This document shows, piece after piece, positions 37,769-51,060 of a DNA stretch of 64,000 nt (position 1 is its first letter; each line of letters starts with the position of its first letter). The stretch is from NCBI GenBank assembly GCA_013398055.1, contig VZRS01012469.1, positions 294,001-358,000 of the forward strand. The letters are read 5' to 3'. The DNA comes from Ifrita kowaldi (taxonomy: Eukaryota > Chordata > Aves > Passeriformes > Cinclosomatidae). The translations under genes were made by a program, and so were the position numbers. The notes beneath the pieces were generated by a model that was not told the DNA's origin, searched no databases, and saw only the letters and a list, made by a program, of their open reading frames with translations.

Positions 37769-40140
37769 ATAAAGCTTTACAGCATGTGCGCATCTCTTCA
37801 AAATTCTTATGCATTTTTTTTTTTCATAAAGCAAACATTCTTTTCAGGAAGAATGTGAAAGCTCTATTCCAGCTTCTGCAATTTGCTGCACTTTTTCCAC
37901 TTTAGAGACTTTCTCAAGAAATTCTCTACCAATAAATATTACTCCCTGCCACATATCTGCTATGTCAGTAATACTAAAAGAAAAGAAAATATGTTTAAAC
38001 ACAATATAAGGCAATGTTCCACTTAAGTCGTGATTCTCTGTAACACTACTGCAAACCTTCCTCTTTTCTGAGAGGTCAGTAGATGTTTTAGCATCAGTTG
38101 CAGTTAGAACAGATGTAACTCTGTGCTTGACTCAGGCCAGTATCCAAAGTAATCCCCAAAAATAATTTTTCACTCAACACCGTTGGTTTTGCTCTCCTTG
38201 GAATGCAAAGTGGTACGTACACATACTAACACACAAACTCACACAGTGCCCCTGCTTTGGTGGTCCTCTAGGAGAAACTGTTATGCTTAACTTAAACTTC
38301 TCCCATCTAAGCATCAATTATTTTCAGAGAAGGCTGCACCTATACAAAATTAAAATAAAAAAATTAAAAAAAACAACCCCCCCAAAGAAAGCCCTAAACA
38401 AATAAACAAAAACTGACTTAAAAGAACACTGGAAAAAAAAAATCAAGATCCTTCAATACTACTTTCCAGGTATCCAAAATCTCTAAACACCTCCTCTTAA
38501 AACCTTCAAAGTATATTACAGAAAATCAGTTAAATCAGTTATTCTCTTACAATTCAGGTGGCTTGTCTCACTTCCTCTACTTTGATTTGAGCAACAATGA
38601 GCTTATCTTATAATGGCTTGTTCCAAATACTAATTGTCCAAATGCTAGAGGGACTCCCAGGAGTAAGACAGCAGTATCAGAACAGAGTAGATTAAAACAT
38701 TGAACATCTATAACTCCTCTTTTTACATTTATAGTAATTTGAAAGTCTGGCTATCATTAGCAATACACTGAACACACTAAAATGAGAAAATATCATACTA
38801 TGGAATTTTCCATTTCTGACAGCAATTTAAACAGACAACTGTGAGAAACACTCAATTGTGTAATTAAGCTATCTGGATAAAAGACAACAAGTTTTTTCCT
38901 TTTTTTTTTTCCTTCATCTCCCCCTTCCTGTCAAGTACATTTTTGCAGACATTCTCAGTTTAATAATGTAAAGATCCACGGCAATTTTTTTTAATTGTGC
39001 TTTGTATTTATGCAATGGCACAAAAAAAAATTACAGTGACATTACTGAATAAGTTACTTGACAGCAAAAAGGTATTTTTTTTCCATTCTGTAGCTTTGTT
39101 TGTTCTCTTCCCATCCTTAGTTCAGCCCAAACTTTTGAAAAGCAATGTATACATACATCCTGAAATACAACTACATTGCAGTCAGACAATGAATGAATTG
39201 TACTTAACTGAACACACAGTGGGTGGGTGCAGCGATATTGAACCAACGTTGTTCCACTGAGTAGCTGCCACTGTGACCTATAAACACCTACAGTATCTCC
39301 TGGCAGCCTTAAATACTCAGCTGGGAAGGGGGTATCTATTAAAGCAGGATTAATGTATAGATCTTCAACCCCACATCTAGCTGAAATAAGAAGTGAAAAT
39401 GAAGGAAAAACGAGACTATCCAACGTGATAGAAGTAATAAAAGGGGAACATATTTCTCATCTGTTAACCTTGAATATCTGCTAGCTCAAGATTTTCACAT
39501 TCTTCATGTATCACTTCACTGTTCACTCCTTAATAACCACTCGAAAATCAGCTGCACATTAAAGAAATGCAATATAAATTTGACTGGACTCACTACATCT
39601 GAGATATCCTCCAATACAGCATAAAGCTAATTTAGCTGTCACTTACTGTAAGTAAAATGACAAATATCTGTAATATCTGTCAAGATATGAAAGCTTTAAA
39701 GAGAGTTATGCAGCTGTCAACATTTTGATGACTTTAACAAGAGAAAAATAAATGAAGAGAGAAAACAGACAGCACGTCTGTTGTGTATCCAGTTGCCAAA
39801 ATCTCCTATTACTTATATTAATAATAATAAAATTACTTCATAAAAATAAGATAAACAACAAGGACTTCTGAAATAAACTGATATAAGTAAACATATTAGT
39901 ACTGGTGAAACACATCCATAGAAAACACTGCTAAAAAATGGAATGTAGGCCTCTTCAGTAACTCCGTAATTATCGTAGTATCCAGCATTTATTTAATTTA
40001 GAATTACTATTTATGAACCAACAACATAGGAAGCCTTAGAAACCGCAACCAAATTATGACTGACCAAATATTTAGCTTCCTATTTCTAAACAACTTTTAT
40101 TCTTTACATATTTTAGTGATTCAGCAGTAATTCAAATCAT
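37769..40140. other. AT-rich noncoding stretch
   Basis: No gene is supported. A 130-codon minus frame (39031-39423) partly overlaps an 87-codon plus frame. Neither shows domains. A/T runs occur near 37806, 38363 and 38900. Confidence 0.6.
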
Positions 40141-40400
40141 TTTAGCTCCTGAGGGAGGAGCTTGTTCAGCTTCCAATGTTGCATACTTTTTGCAAAAAGG
40201 CACCTTAAGGATTGGCTGTAAAGACATTTTGACTGAGGCAATTTTCATCCCCTTTCTTGCACATGTATTGTCAGTCTGTTTTTATTTAGCTGTCAATTTA
40301 CAGGTGCTGACAAAAGCGTATGTCTTCCTCCTCTCTCCCTGCCGGAAAAACAGAACATTTCTTTAGAGTCTTAGGTTGACTTATCCCATTTCATATCCAG
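40141..40400. promoter_or_regulatory. candidate conserved noncoding element
   Basis: AGCTCCT (40145-40151) and AGGAGCT (40157-40163) form a short hairpin at the left end. Further right, AGCTGTCA and GCTGACA words (TGTCA/TGACA, MEIS/TGIF-type) lie near 40290-40315. Composition is more balanced than in the flanks. The role is inferred only. Confidence 0.33.
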
Positions 40401-43400
40401 CTTTACAAGTTTTGCATAAAACACCCTGCTATAAAGGAAAATCTGAAATGCAGCTATTTTATCTAAGATTTTCATCTGTGATACAGGACTAAGTTCTACG
40501 CAAACAATGAAAATACACCTGCCACTAAATACCCCAAGAAAAAGCAAACCAGAAAATTCCTTTCTTTTGTATTGGAAAGAATAATAGAAGTTTTGAAAAA
40601 TCTGATTATAGCAAATATGAAGACTAGAAGAAAAGTGTCTTCACATTCGTACACTGGACTACAGCTACATAACAAAGAGTTAAATCTGTTTTGCAGAATA
40701 GGAATGCAAATCCAATATTTCAGTAATAATTTTAATAGTGATGAAATCTGACACAGCAGTCAGAAAGCTGCTAAAATCAGAAATCTCTATCTTTTAATGC
40801 ACTTTTTGATTTTGTCCCTGATTTCAGACCCATAGTACCAAGCAAACTTTTGTAAAGCACAAATTTATGGGTGATAGAAAAGAAGCAGCTAGCCTGCTTC
40901 TCATCAAACCTCAAGGTGAATCACCAGAATAAGACATCGTTTTTCCAAGATATAAAATATAAAAATGAGCTCCTACAAGAAACAATAAAGGAGATCACAT
41001 AAAGGATCCTAGAAGGAAGCAAGAAGAATATGTTATATCTTGTGATTAATCACTATATTTGTAAAACAGACTTCTTGCAGTTGCAGGACGAGGTAGTTGC
41101 TGTTCATTGATAGAATGCCCAAAGTTTTCTGAATAGTAATTTCAGCAGCTGAAGAATAAGACTGAGTTTACACAAGAGTCTCACTACTACGCCACCAAAA
41201 TTATATGAGGTTATGCATCCATTTATCTAGAATAATTAAACATCTGCATTTACAGTCTTACTTCATTTGAAGGCAATGCAAACTGATTCAGCTTAAGTTG
41301 ATTTTCTAATCAACTCATAATAGACTAAAATAAACTTCCCCTCCACTAAGATTATCTATTCATGGTTTGGCAACAGCTATTTAAAGACCTTTCTAACTAG
41401 TAAAACAAAGCCCGTGAAGCACGTTCTTTTTCTCAAAAACAAAAAGTAAATGTGCACATACATGTTTTCTTTCTCAGTTTTCAGTTTGCGATTTCCTTAT
41501 AGAACCATCTGATGGCAAAAAATTTATTGGCCATTTAGAGTCAGGAGACAAATTGCCAGGCAGATCTCACACTAAGCAAGATCAGATTTACTTGAGACTT
41601 CAGTGAGAGACCTAAGCAACAAACAAATAAAGGAACCCAGAAACCATGAAGATTGCTCTATACTGTCATTAATATAACAACAGAAGTGATTCAATATCTC
41701 AATATGGCCCGAAAAAGAGTGGTTCTAAAAAGCAGTGTTCATCTGTGATCCTCAAAAATTTTATGAAGCTTTAAGTTTAAAGAACAAAATTCATAGAACA
41801 GAAATACTCATGGGTATGGTGATGAGGAATACATGACTCCATTAAGATTTTGCCCTACTATCAAGATGCCCTACTACATTCAACCCATAACATTTTACAA
41901 CCAACACATATGGGAGGGTTTCTAGATGAAAAGATGTACGTTGTCAGCTTTTTAATAGGGTTTTGGCCAGAAAGAGATTGCCATGAAACATGGTTTGTGG
42001 CTGTTTTGCTTGACTACGTTTGCCCATTCTGAAAGACTAATGGGCATATCACACCACTCAACTCCAAAACAAAGAAACAAAGCAAAACTGGAATAAGCTG
42101 TAAAAATGACACAGTAGAATTCCCACTTAGGTACTAAAAATAGTAACTTAATGACTTACAAACAGATTTGCACATCTATTTTTCTCAACAACCATGTTTC
42201 CTATTTCATTTGTATGGATCTGTCAATACAATCAGCAAACCACACTTTTAAACCAAGAATAAAACCACCAAAAAGACAACTTGGGTTTGGATTTTTTGAT
42301 AGTGTCCCTCATGAGAAGGACACAAGTTACTCACTTTCTATTATCAGCAACTTGTTTTTTAATTATATGATTTAAAATTTCTATCGAAAATTATTGTATT
42401 ACTGTGCATAATTTACCACTATTCAGCTTATAGACTAATTATCCTTAATCCAGCATACATGTGCTAAGAAGTTGCAGTTCACTTAGCAGATGACATTGGT
42501 TGCAGTTTCCGATAGTGTCAGGGGTGGGGGGAAATGGGAAAAAAAAAATAAAATCAACATTAGCTGTAAATTTATCTTTCTTATTTATACCTGTCCAAGC
42601 TCAGGAAAAAGAAACATGTCTTAGATATCAGAAAATGAAGCCTTCAAACATTGCTACTCCACATTATCACACATCTGATTTTTAAAAACAGGAACAGCTG
42701 CATTTACTGATAAGAAAGCAGGAAGATGTTGTATGTGTTTGCACAGATGTTTGTAAAATCCTTTGTTAAGCATATGTCTAAGAAATAAGCCACCTTTAAT
42801 CTTCTCTAATGATTAAGTCAAATGAAATAAATGACATGGCATAGTATCTTTAAAACATATACAAATAAAAGAAACTAGCATTCCTGTTTTCATATAGAAA
42901 GGAAGTTATTTCAACTTTGCAGCTTCAGTTATCACAACTACTAAGAACTGATTAAAGATCAGTGAGATTAAATGTCAAGCAAATATTTATTAATACTACC
43001 AGAAGAGTATACTTACAATCATAGTCTGTACATCAAAGGAGAATATGCGAGGATATCTCCCTTGTAAATGGGAGGTGTTCCAAATAACTGAACTATGGAT
43101 TAACGAAATATTAAGAGCAACCTCCACTTTACAGGAACAGCATGTATGATCATTTCAAGTTTCCATTGTTCTTCATTATATAACTCAGCCAAGCAACCAT
43201 GAGGTTTGGAAAATTCATTTTAAGAGAATAAAGCAAAGGAATGAACTTGCAAAAAGAAAACTCCATTTTTGTATTTTACTCCAGGTGTGTACTTTATACA
43301 TGCATGTTCAACATAAGGTGCCATACATATAATATTCTCTCTTCACATACCCATGGGAAGAGTTCAGAGACAACACATGCAACTCGGGCCTAGTGAACTT

Positions 43401-46400
43401 CTCAGAACCTAAATCAGCATATCTCAATTGAGGATCTGGGATATATGTACTTTTATAATAAAGCTGGGGTAGGTTCCTCTGAAGCCAAGTACTAACTATT
43501 TCAAGCACTGCATAAACTGCCAAACTACATCTGAATAATCCCAGACTACCAAACTCAATAATGTAATCAGAATTCAAATCCTTCACACAACAAAAAAATC
43601 TTTTCAGGTTGTCTAAACATTTAGGTAAAACCAGCCAGCCCCAGAGAAGCTGGGCACCCACCCAGGGCAAAAATTACTTGCATTCACGTAATTGGTTCAG
43701 ACAGAGAAAGGTAAATCTTCTTGAACCTGAAAGTCACATATTGTAGTGTTTACGAATGGGCAAAGCCCATGAGAAAAGTTAACACCTATCTCCTAAAGAT
43801 GAGAGGTAGAGAATTCAGGAGCTGTAGGACCCCAGGGGTCCCGCCACGGAGCAAAGCTGAGAAGGAAGTAGGGCTATCACATGAGCAGTACCAGCACTGT
43901 GTAAAGAGAAGAGTCAGGTTATTCCTTACACAACATCGTCAGCCTGGGAACCAGACCATGTACACTAAAACAAGACCTGAACTCCAACCAGAAACCATCA
44001 TGTGGTGTTTAATATGGCTGTTTATTAGGCAAGCACATCAAAGCAGAAAACTGCTTCCTAAGGAGCGAAGAACCAGGCTGGCACTGACAAATAGGAAGCA
44101 TTACAAAATCACAAGAAAATAGCCCACTTAAGAATTGCCCCACCCATTAACTAACAGCCAGTATTTCAGACTCTCTGAAGTCATCACAGTTACAAGAATT
44201 TTGTAGATAACTATGTACTGAATAATGTATTGTGTAGAAGAAAAAAAGCAGAAGGTATGTGGAAAGCTATGCAAAATACAAGCAAAAAAAGAATTTCAGA
44301 TTTCTCTTCCAGAAGCTTATGTAACTTCCCATTTTCGTTCAGAAAAAAAACATTCTTTTTAACAATGCCTTATTTTAAGAACCTAGATATGTTCAAAGAT
44401 ATTTTTCAGAACAGATCAATTCTTGCTATAGAGCTGATGCTTCAAAATTCTGCATGTTAAAAAGCAAACTCATCGTTTTACAAGCAACTCATTAAAAATG
44501 AAATTGTTTTATCATTATATGAACTCACATAAATTTGACATGGATTTTATTTCTCACTAAGTACTCCTCAAGCTTGCTGCTGTTCTTTTCTTGAATATGA
44601 GGAGATGGCCCCTTCCAGCAAGAGCTGAAGATACAGCATAGGTTAAATGCAGGTGGATTGTTCCATCTGACAATGAAGATATTCCAGCTGGGGGAATAGT
44701 AAATGAAATCACTCAACAACCTAAAAAGCATTGCTTTCTGTTCTCAGGGCAGGCACAGCAGTAGTAGGGCAGCCCTGCACCATATATTTCTGCCACATAC
44801 TTCTGAAGTGTCAACTACACAAAACAGAATGTGAACCAGTCTTTCTGCTTAGACTCAAAATTAGGTCAGCCTACAGTAATGGCTTAAGATCAAGAAAACT
44901 TTCCAGCTGTTCATTAAACAATTAGGCTAAGACTCAACTCATGCAACTGAAATCATAAAACAAAGAGCCTCTAATTACCACAATTCCACAGATATATGTA
45001 TTAGAGGAGACAGCATGGAGGTGAAATGGCTCTGTAACATATCATTTTTCTGCTCTTAATAAAGTCAATGGCTGCCATAGACTTTCAGTGGCAAAATGAA
45101 AGCCACAGCTACTACGTGCTTTAGAACATTTAGTACGGCCAATGTCTATTTTAAAATAACTAAAATATTTTACAAGTTTAAGAAAAAAAACAAAACAACT
45201 CCCATTAACACAAGAGCAAGCAAAAGGTAAAAAAAAAAACACCAAACCTTTGGAAGAAAACCAGAAGGGTTAGTCCTTTTTGGAGGTCTCTGTTCTTTAA
45301 TGATTCTTATTTTCCCCAAGGCAAACCTATAAAAGTACAGCTAAATACTCAGCACAACAAAGGGAAGCCAAACTACAGAAGCACTGATGCAAAGAAATAT
45401 AAAAACCTACAATGAATTAATCAGCTAGAATTGTAACCACAGCTCTGCCTAGCCCCATTCTCTATTTGCTTTGCTCTCTGTGCCACAGACCATGATGAAG
45501 TCTTGGCTTACAGTGTGGACAGCAGGAGGCAGGAACAGGTATCCTCAAACAGAAGAGGCCACAAGAATACTGCTGTCTGTTCATCTGTCTGAATATACCT
45601 TTACCTGAAGAGCTCATGGAGAAACAATTTAGAGCCAGCAATAGGCAAGGTCATCTCAAATGAAGGATGTCCAGAGAGGCTATGCAGAGCAAAGAGACAA
45701 GTCCAAGCATACAGATATGTTTTCGTGCTTTAATTTTATAACAGTGGTTTGTAGTCAGTGAAGAATCTAGCCAAAAATAACCTCGCATGTACCATACATT
45801 GCATGGTTTAACTACAGCAAATCGTGCTGTCTGCGTGTTAAACCTGCTCACAGATTTTGCAGAGTCAACAATACATCAATAGTGACTGATTATATTAATT
45901 ACCTTCTAGATTAATATGTGTGGCCTTTTCAGCTGTGTTGTTAAATGGAATAAAACCAAGAACTGATGCCACAGAATAGTGCAACTTAGACTTCTCCCAT
46001 AAAACTTGACTAGTTTCTATGTTGTAGCAAATGGGAAGTTTCAAATGCTAACGCTCTATCCCTTTTGTCCTTTGCAGGCCACAGTAGAACAAACATGCTA
46101 ATTACATGCTCTGAGATTCCTCAATTTAGCAAGGATTTAAACAAGATTTGTCTTCTGAGACTTTTAATCGGAAATAACACATCTCAATATCAACATGCCA
46201 AAATTATCTTGTTCCTTCCTACCCCTCCTTCCTCATCTCCATTCTTCTGTTTAATGCAAATACCCCTGGAAGTAAGAAACAATCAATCCTTTTTGTTTTG
46301 CTTAAGAGCAGAAAATGATAAAAAATATGGTAGAGTTTTTCCAAAGCTTTGAAAAGTTATGCTTTGGCATTTGCATAGTCAATCAGCATGATGATGTTAT

Positions 46401-46590
46401 TCAGTACAACTGGGAACAGAAACATAAAAGTCCATCTAGTGCTGGTCATAAGAATGAATGCTTATTTTACCATTGAAACATATTTTTAAAAATCCACTAT
46501 GTATTTCACTAAATATATCATCAAACTATATCATCCCAGTACCCTAGGTGCAGGAAGGAGAAAGGGGACTGGAGGAAGTCACATTTCCCC
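40401..46590. other. AT-rich noncoding stretch
   Basis: No gene is supported. A 133-codon plus frame at 43721-44122 is locally GC-richer and basic at its C-terminus, but I recognise no family and see no splice signals. A 120-codon minus frame lies next to it at 43308-43670. An old, unrecognisable retroelement fragment is possible around 43620-44130. Confidence 0.55.
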
Positions 46591-47640
46591 ACCGCAGTGA
46601 CTTGACTTCACTGTATTTATCACAGCAGAAATACTGTCATTAACTTCCAGTTAAAGGGCTGGTTGTACAGTAACTGTTTGTGATCGTTTCATCTTTAAAA
46701 AGGTCATTGCTAATAAATTGGGGCAGGGGTGGGGAAGGGAGGGAGAACAGAAAAGAAAGAGTTCTCATGTTAAATTAATAATTTCAAGATCCAGAACAAT
46801 TATTATCTGATAGCCAGAAAAACACAGGTTTTGGTATGAAGCACGCTTCAGATTTTCAAAATTTAACACTAAAACTAGGTTATACAGTACAGCTATACAA
46901 TCATTTTCCTTCTACTGAATCATTATCACCATTTTTCCACTGAAGAAATTTTCCGCTATTAGAAAGTTACACAATAGTACTACTTCATCAAGAAGAGAAT
47001 ATTTTCCTAATTCTACAAGCAGACACTCTAAATTAATGAAATGGTGTTTGATGTTAAGTGATCAATCCTAAGTGCAAAGAAGTGATTACATTTTATTTTT
47101 AAAATGTTGTGCTGCTTAATGCTGCTATCAAGTGAGTCCTAACAAGATATTTTCATCTGCAATACCTAAATTAGCTACCATAATGTAAAGGAGAGAGAAA
47201 TAGGAGCTGTGCTGAGATTGACAGCCATAGAAGTACTTTGCTACTATAGTCTATACTTTTCAACTGTCCTTAAAAAAATATCAATCTCTAAATTGATGTT
47301 TGAATTAAAAAAAATATTATTCTGTTATCCTTCAGTCATCGTTGAAGGTTAAAGCCAATTTTAAAAGACATCTGTGTACAGTTATATTGGACTGTCTACA
47401 GGCTGCAATTTGACTGAGGAAGGTTTCCAAATGACAAAACTGACACTGCACTAATAGTATCATCTCCAAGGGTTTAGCTCAGGCTCCAAAGTGATGTCAA
47501 GGACAGATCAACATTTGAGATAATCCACAAAATGATTCAGAGTATATAAACAGGTATAACTGGCTGGTTTACATTCAGCTTCACATTATGTAAAGGATAG
47601 CATTAATTTGACCATTTGTATTAATTCTCCTTGGAAATGT
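46591..47640. promoter_or_regulatory. candidate conserved noncoding element cluster
   Basis: Balanced-composition segments at about 46590-46720 and 47330-47640 flank AT-rich sequence and carry TAAT, TGACA and GATAA-type words. A guanine-quadruplex motif (46720-46743) abuts the first segment. There is no coding frame. Regulatory status is inferred from composition and motif density. Confidence 0.33.
46720..46743 (+). other. G-quadruplex motif
   Basis: Five G runs (lengths 4, 4, 4, 3, 3) are separated by loops of 2, 1, 2 and 1 nt. This meets the standard four-run rule with very short loops, so a stable plus-strand quadruplex is expected. It is isolated in AT-rich sequence, not in a promoter-like CpG island. 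Confidence 0.8.
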
Positions 47641-50530
47641 TAACAATTCATTCAAAACATACTGAAAAATTTTTTCCAATTAATATCACACTATAAAGGA
47701 AGGACCCAAAATGATGCTTAGAAAAACCACCCCAACACAACTGCAAATGTGGCAATAAGAAACAGGTGATTCTAATCTACCCCACAGCATATTATCAAGG
47801 ATTGATAGACTCTGTAAATATTTATAACCCCTAATTTATAACTCAAATAAGGATTTTGGGGTTGGTTTTGCTTGTTTTCTTATTTCTGAGAGGAATAATT
47901 ACTGTATTCAAAGACATATATATACCTGCTAGGCAAAAATATAATATACATATTATTAACAAGTTAATACCTGCACAGCAAAAAGAGAAAAAAAGCAAAA
48001 TGTAAAAGGAGCTGATCAGACTGTTACAATATCCCTTTCATCACACTCACAATTACTTAAAAGATTTGTACATATTTAAACTGTGAGGGGCTTCTTCCCA
48101 ACCCCAATATGTTACTGAGCTTACTGGTGGGAAGTAATATAGGAATGCAGAACAACGTTAGAAAATGTGGTTTTTATTAACAGAGCATTGTAACTATGGA
48201 GAATCAGAATCCATTTTAAGATCAATCCATATCTCAATATTCAATATGAAATGCTAGCTATAGTGCAGCTCTTTTATGCTCATTGAAATATTTTCATCCA
48301 TTTAGTTTCTTTCACTAATAATTTCTCATGCTAGAATTCAAGCCTTTAAACAACGTTTTCCAAACATATCATAAGATGATTATACAAAACATGCTGTATT
48401 CCATTCTAACACCCTATCCCTCCATCCATCCATCACTACAGGTGTTACATAAAAGGATACACAGATGAAACTTATACTGAGGGTTTCTGGGTGGCACAGG
48501 AAAAACTGAAACAAACAGGATTAAACTATCCAAAGGCTACTTGTACCACAAAGCCCAAAACAGCTTGGAAGACAAAAAAAAAAAAAAAACCAAAATATGC
48601 AACACATCTCTGCCTTTCTACCCCAGCAAGAGAATAAGAAATCCCCCAGAACTGAGGCTGCGGCTGGCGGGCACGCTGTCCTCAGCCATGACTCCAGTTC
48701 AAGACGCTCCCATCCTTCCACTTCCCCCCAGTTGTTTCCAGGCCTGCTTGCACAGCACACTGCCTGTCAGATGTGCTAGGACAGTTAAGGAGGTGACAAA
48801 AAGGTGGAAACAAGCAGGCCGCAATGACAGAGGAAATATTTTCAATGAATTCTGCTGCCAAGAAAATGATATATAAAACATCACCTTCCCAAGTTTGTAT
48901 CTCTAAGTTTTATAGAATTCAGGCTTAAGCATCTCTTTCTGAGGCAACAGGATGCACAGGCAATCCAGCTTTCATAAATGAAGCTCCATGTTTATATCAA
49001 ACTTGAAATTTAACATAGAAACAGTTTATTTAACTAACTCTAAAGGAAATCTTTAAACATTAATGAAAAGTTGTTCTGTTTATCCTTCCTCCACCAAAAC
49101 AACAGACACAATGGTAAAACTAACCTTTTGCATAAAACTGGTCACTTTTTTTCCATAGCATGAATACCTAAATGATTGTATTTGGCAGAAGGGGAAAAAC
49201 CCACACCACTTTCCAGGTGAAGAATGTCCTTGTGTTCACTCACAGAAGCTGACACTTACTTGTCACTACAGTTGTACAGTCACCACATATGCACAGTTCC
49301 AAGAACATTAAATTGAGCACATAGGCCATTTTTCAGCAGCCTGTGTTCCAACAAATAGCATATCCCTGGATTATTCTTTTCTTATCAAAAAAATGACTAA
49401 TTATAGTTCTATAATGTTGGTTTCACATAGGCATTTTCCCCTTTTAGATCTGCTGTGGACTCAACATCAAACACACTCATGAAAAGCTTCATAGAAGACA
49501 AATAAAATTCATTTGAGATAGTCATGTATTTGTTTCAACTTCAAGAGGGCAAAATACACAACAAGAACATTTCCCAGGATTTGACACTAGAATTAAAGAA
49601 TGAACTACATAAATAGAAAGCCAAATATAAACATGAAGTAAAAGCAATGATTAGAACACAATAAAGAGGAAAGAGGGCATTAAAGCGCTACTGTCTTCAA
49701 TGACACAAGGACTAGAAACAAAATGTTTCCCTTAGAAGGATGTGGGATGAAAACTGTGGCATTTATTCGGGAAACAACCTCACTCCTGATTATGGAGATA
49801 AATTCCTAATGTTAGGCTGTAAAGTAATCTGAAGGAGGAGAAACAGTAAAGTACATGAAAACCTAATAACAAAGTTATCACCTATATAGCAGAAGAATGA
49901 GGCAGAATGAAGATGTAAAATGAGAGGTACAGTAGGTCATCACATTTTAACAGTCATTGATGGGAACAACTGTTTCCATGTTCTCTTCATTTAAACAAAT
50001 CATGGGAATTCCTTCTGAATAACATCAACATTGCAGCTGACATGAAATTAAAAGCCCGCAACAGGCAAATAAACCAATGGAAATTTCTGAAAGGGAGCTT
50101 CTACCAGAAAAATACTCAGGTATTAAAATCTGCTCCTGGTGAAAAGTAACTTTTCTGCCCCACCATCAGTCTCCCTCTACCTTTTCATTCTGCCTACTCC
50201 TTACACAGGCTATCGACTCTTATCATTTATCTCCTCAACATAATGCCTTTGCAAGCACTGCGATACAAGAAACATTCCACGACGCACGCCTCCAGGACAG
50301 AATCTTGTGACTCAGTCCTCTGAGTTACAGTTTAAATGTTCAAAGAAAACAAAGAGATGCAATATAATCACAAAATAGCAGACAGCAGAACAGAACCATG
50401 CAGGAAGGAAACAGCAGTGAGCTACTTAGGGCAGCCAAGAGCTTTGCATGTTACACCAAGAGGTGCTGGCTCAGTACGATCCCAGGAACAAAAGCAGTGT
50501 ACTAGTTATGGGAGCTAACACTGTAAGAAA
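47641..50530. other. AT-rich noncoding stretch with one GC-rich island
   Basis: No gene is supported. A 16-nt A run (48574-48589) precedes a GC-richer patch at 48640-48800 with overlapping frames of 111, 79, 61 and 60 codons on both strands, which reflects low stop density. A short CCAT repeat lies at 48419-48434. Confidence 0.6.
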
Positions 50531-51060
50531 ACTAGATACAGATAATCTTACACCCCCGCTTCAGCTGCTGGGAACCCCAAGCTATGCAGCATGGCACGGG
50601 GCCTCCAGTGGGAGCACAGCCCACTGTGCAGATGCCATCCTTAGCAAGGCTACACCATTTTGCTCACGTCAGCCCTCACCGGATTTTCTTCAATGAAAAC
50701 AACTCTGTGTTTCATTTCTGCTGCCAGATGAAATGATGTTTACATGAGAGCTTGTTGCTGCAGCCCTAGATAAAGGCAAGGCCACACAGCTGGTGTAATC
50801 AGCAGGCAGGAGCTGCCCATGGCCCCTCTCTGGCCGTGGGAGGCTGGGCTCATCCTGCAGCCAGGGCACCCGTGCAGCACAGCCCAGCCTGGCCCCACTC
50901 AGGTCAACTGTTCCTCCTATTCACCCTGCTGTTTGACCGTATTTTGTCAATACTGAACCTGATCAGCAACATTTTTCTGTTTTACAGGACCTACGGTCTG
51001 CATTTGGAAATAATCTTCAGCTGTCCACGTGGGAAGAGCGATAAACCCATAGTTTAAGGC
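50531..51060. other. GC-rich patch with a possible cryptic splice acceptor
   Basis: Composition rises sharply in GC at 50550-50930. At about 50976-50989 a T-rich run ends in TTACAG, a good acceptor match, followed by about 22 codons in the frame of 50836-51057 up to a TAA. I see no donor or partner exon, so a real terminal exon is possible but unsupported. The patch could also be an old unrecognised repeat. Confidence 0.25.

Noticed and set aside
43721..44122. 133-codon plus frame with a basic C-terminus
   Set aside because: Could be an old retroelement piece, but I cannot match it to any family and see no flanking repeat ends.
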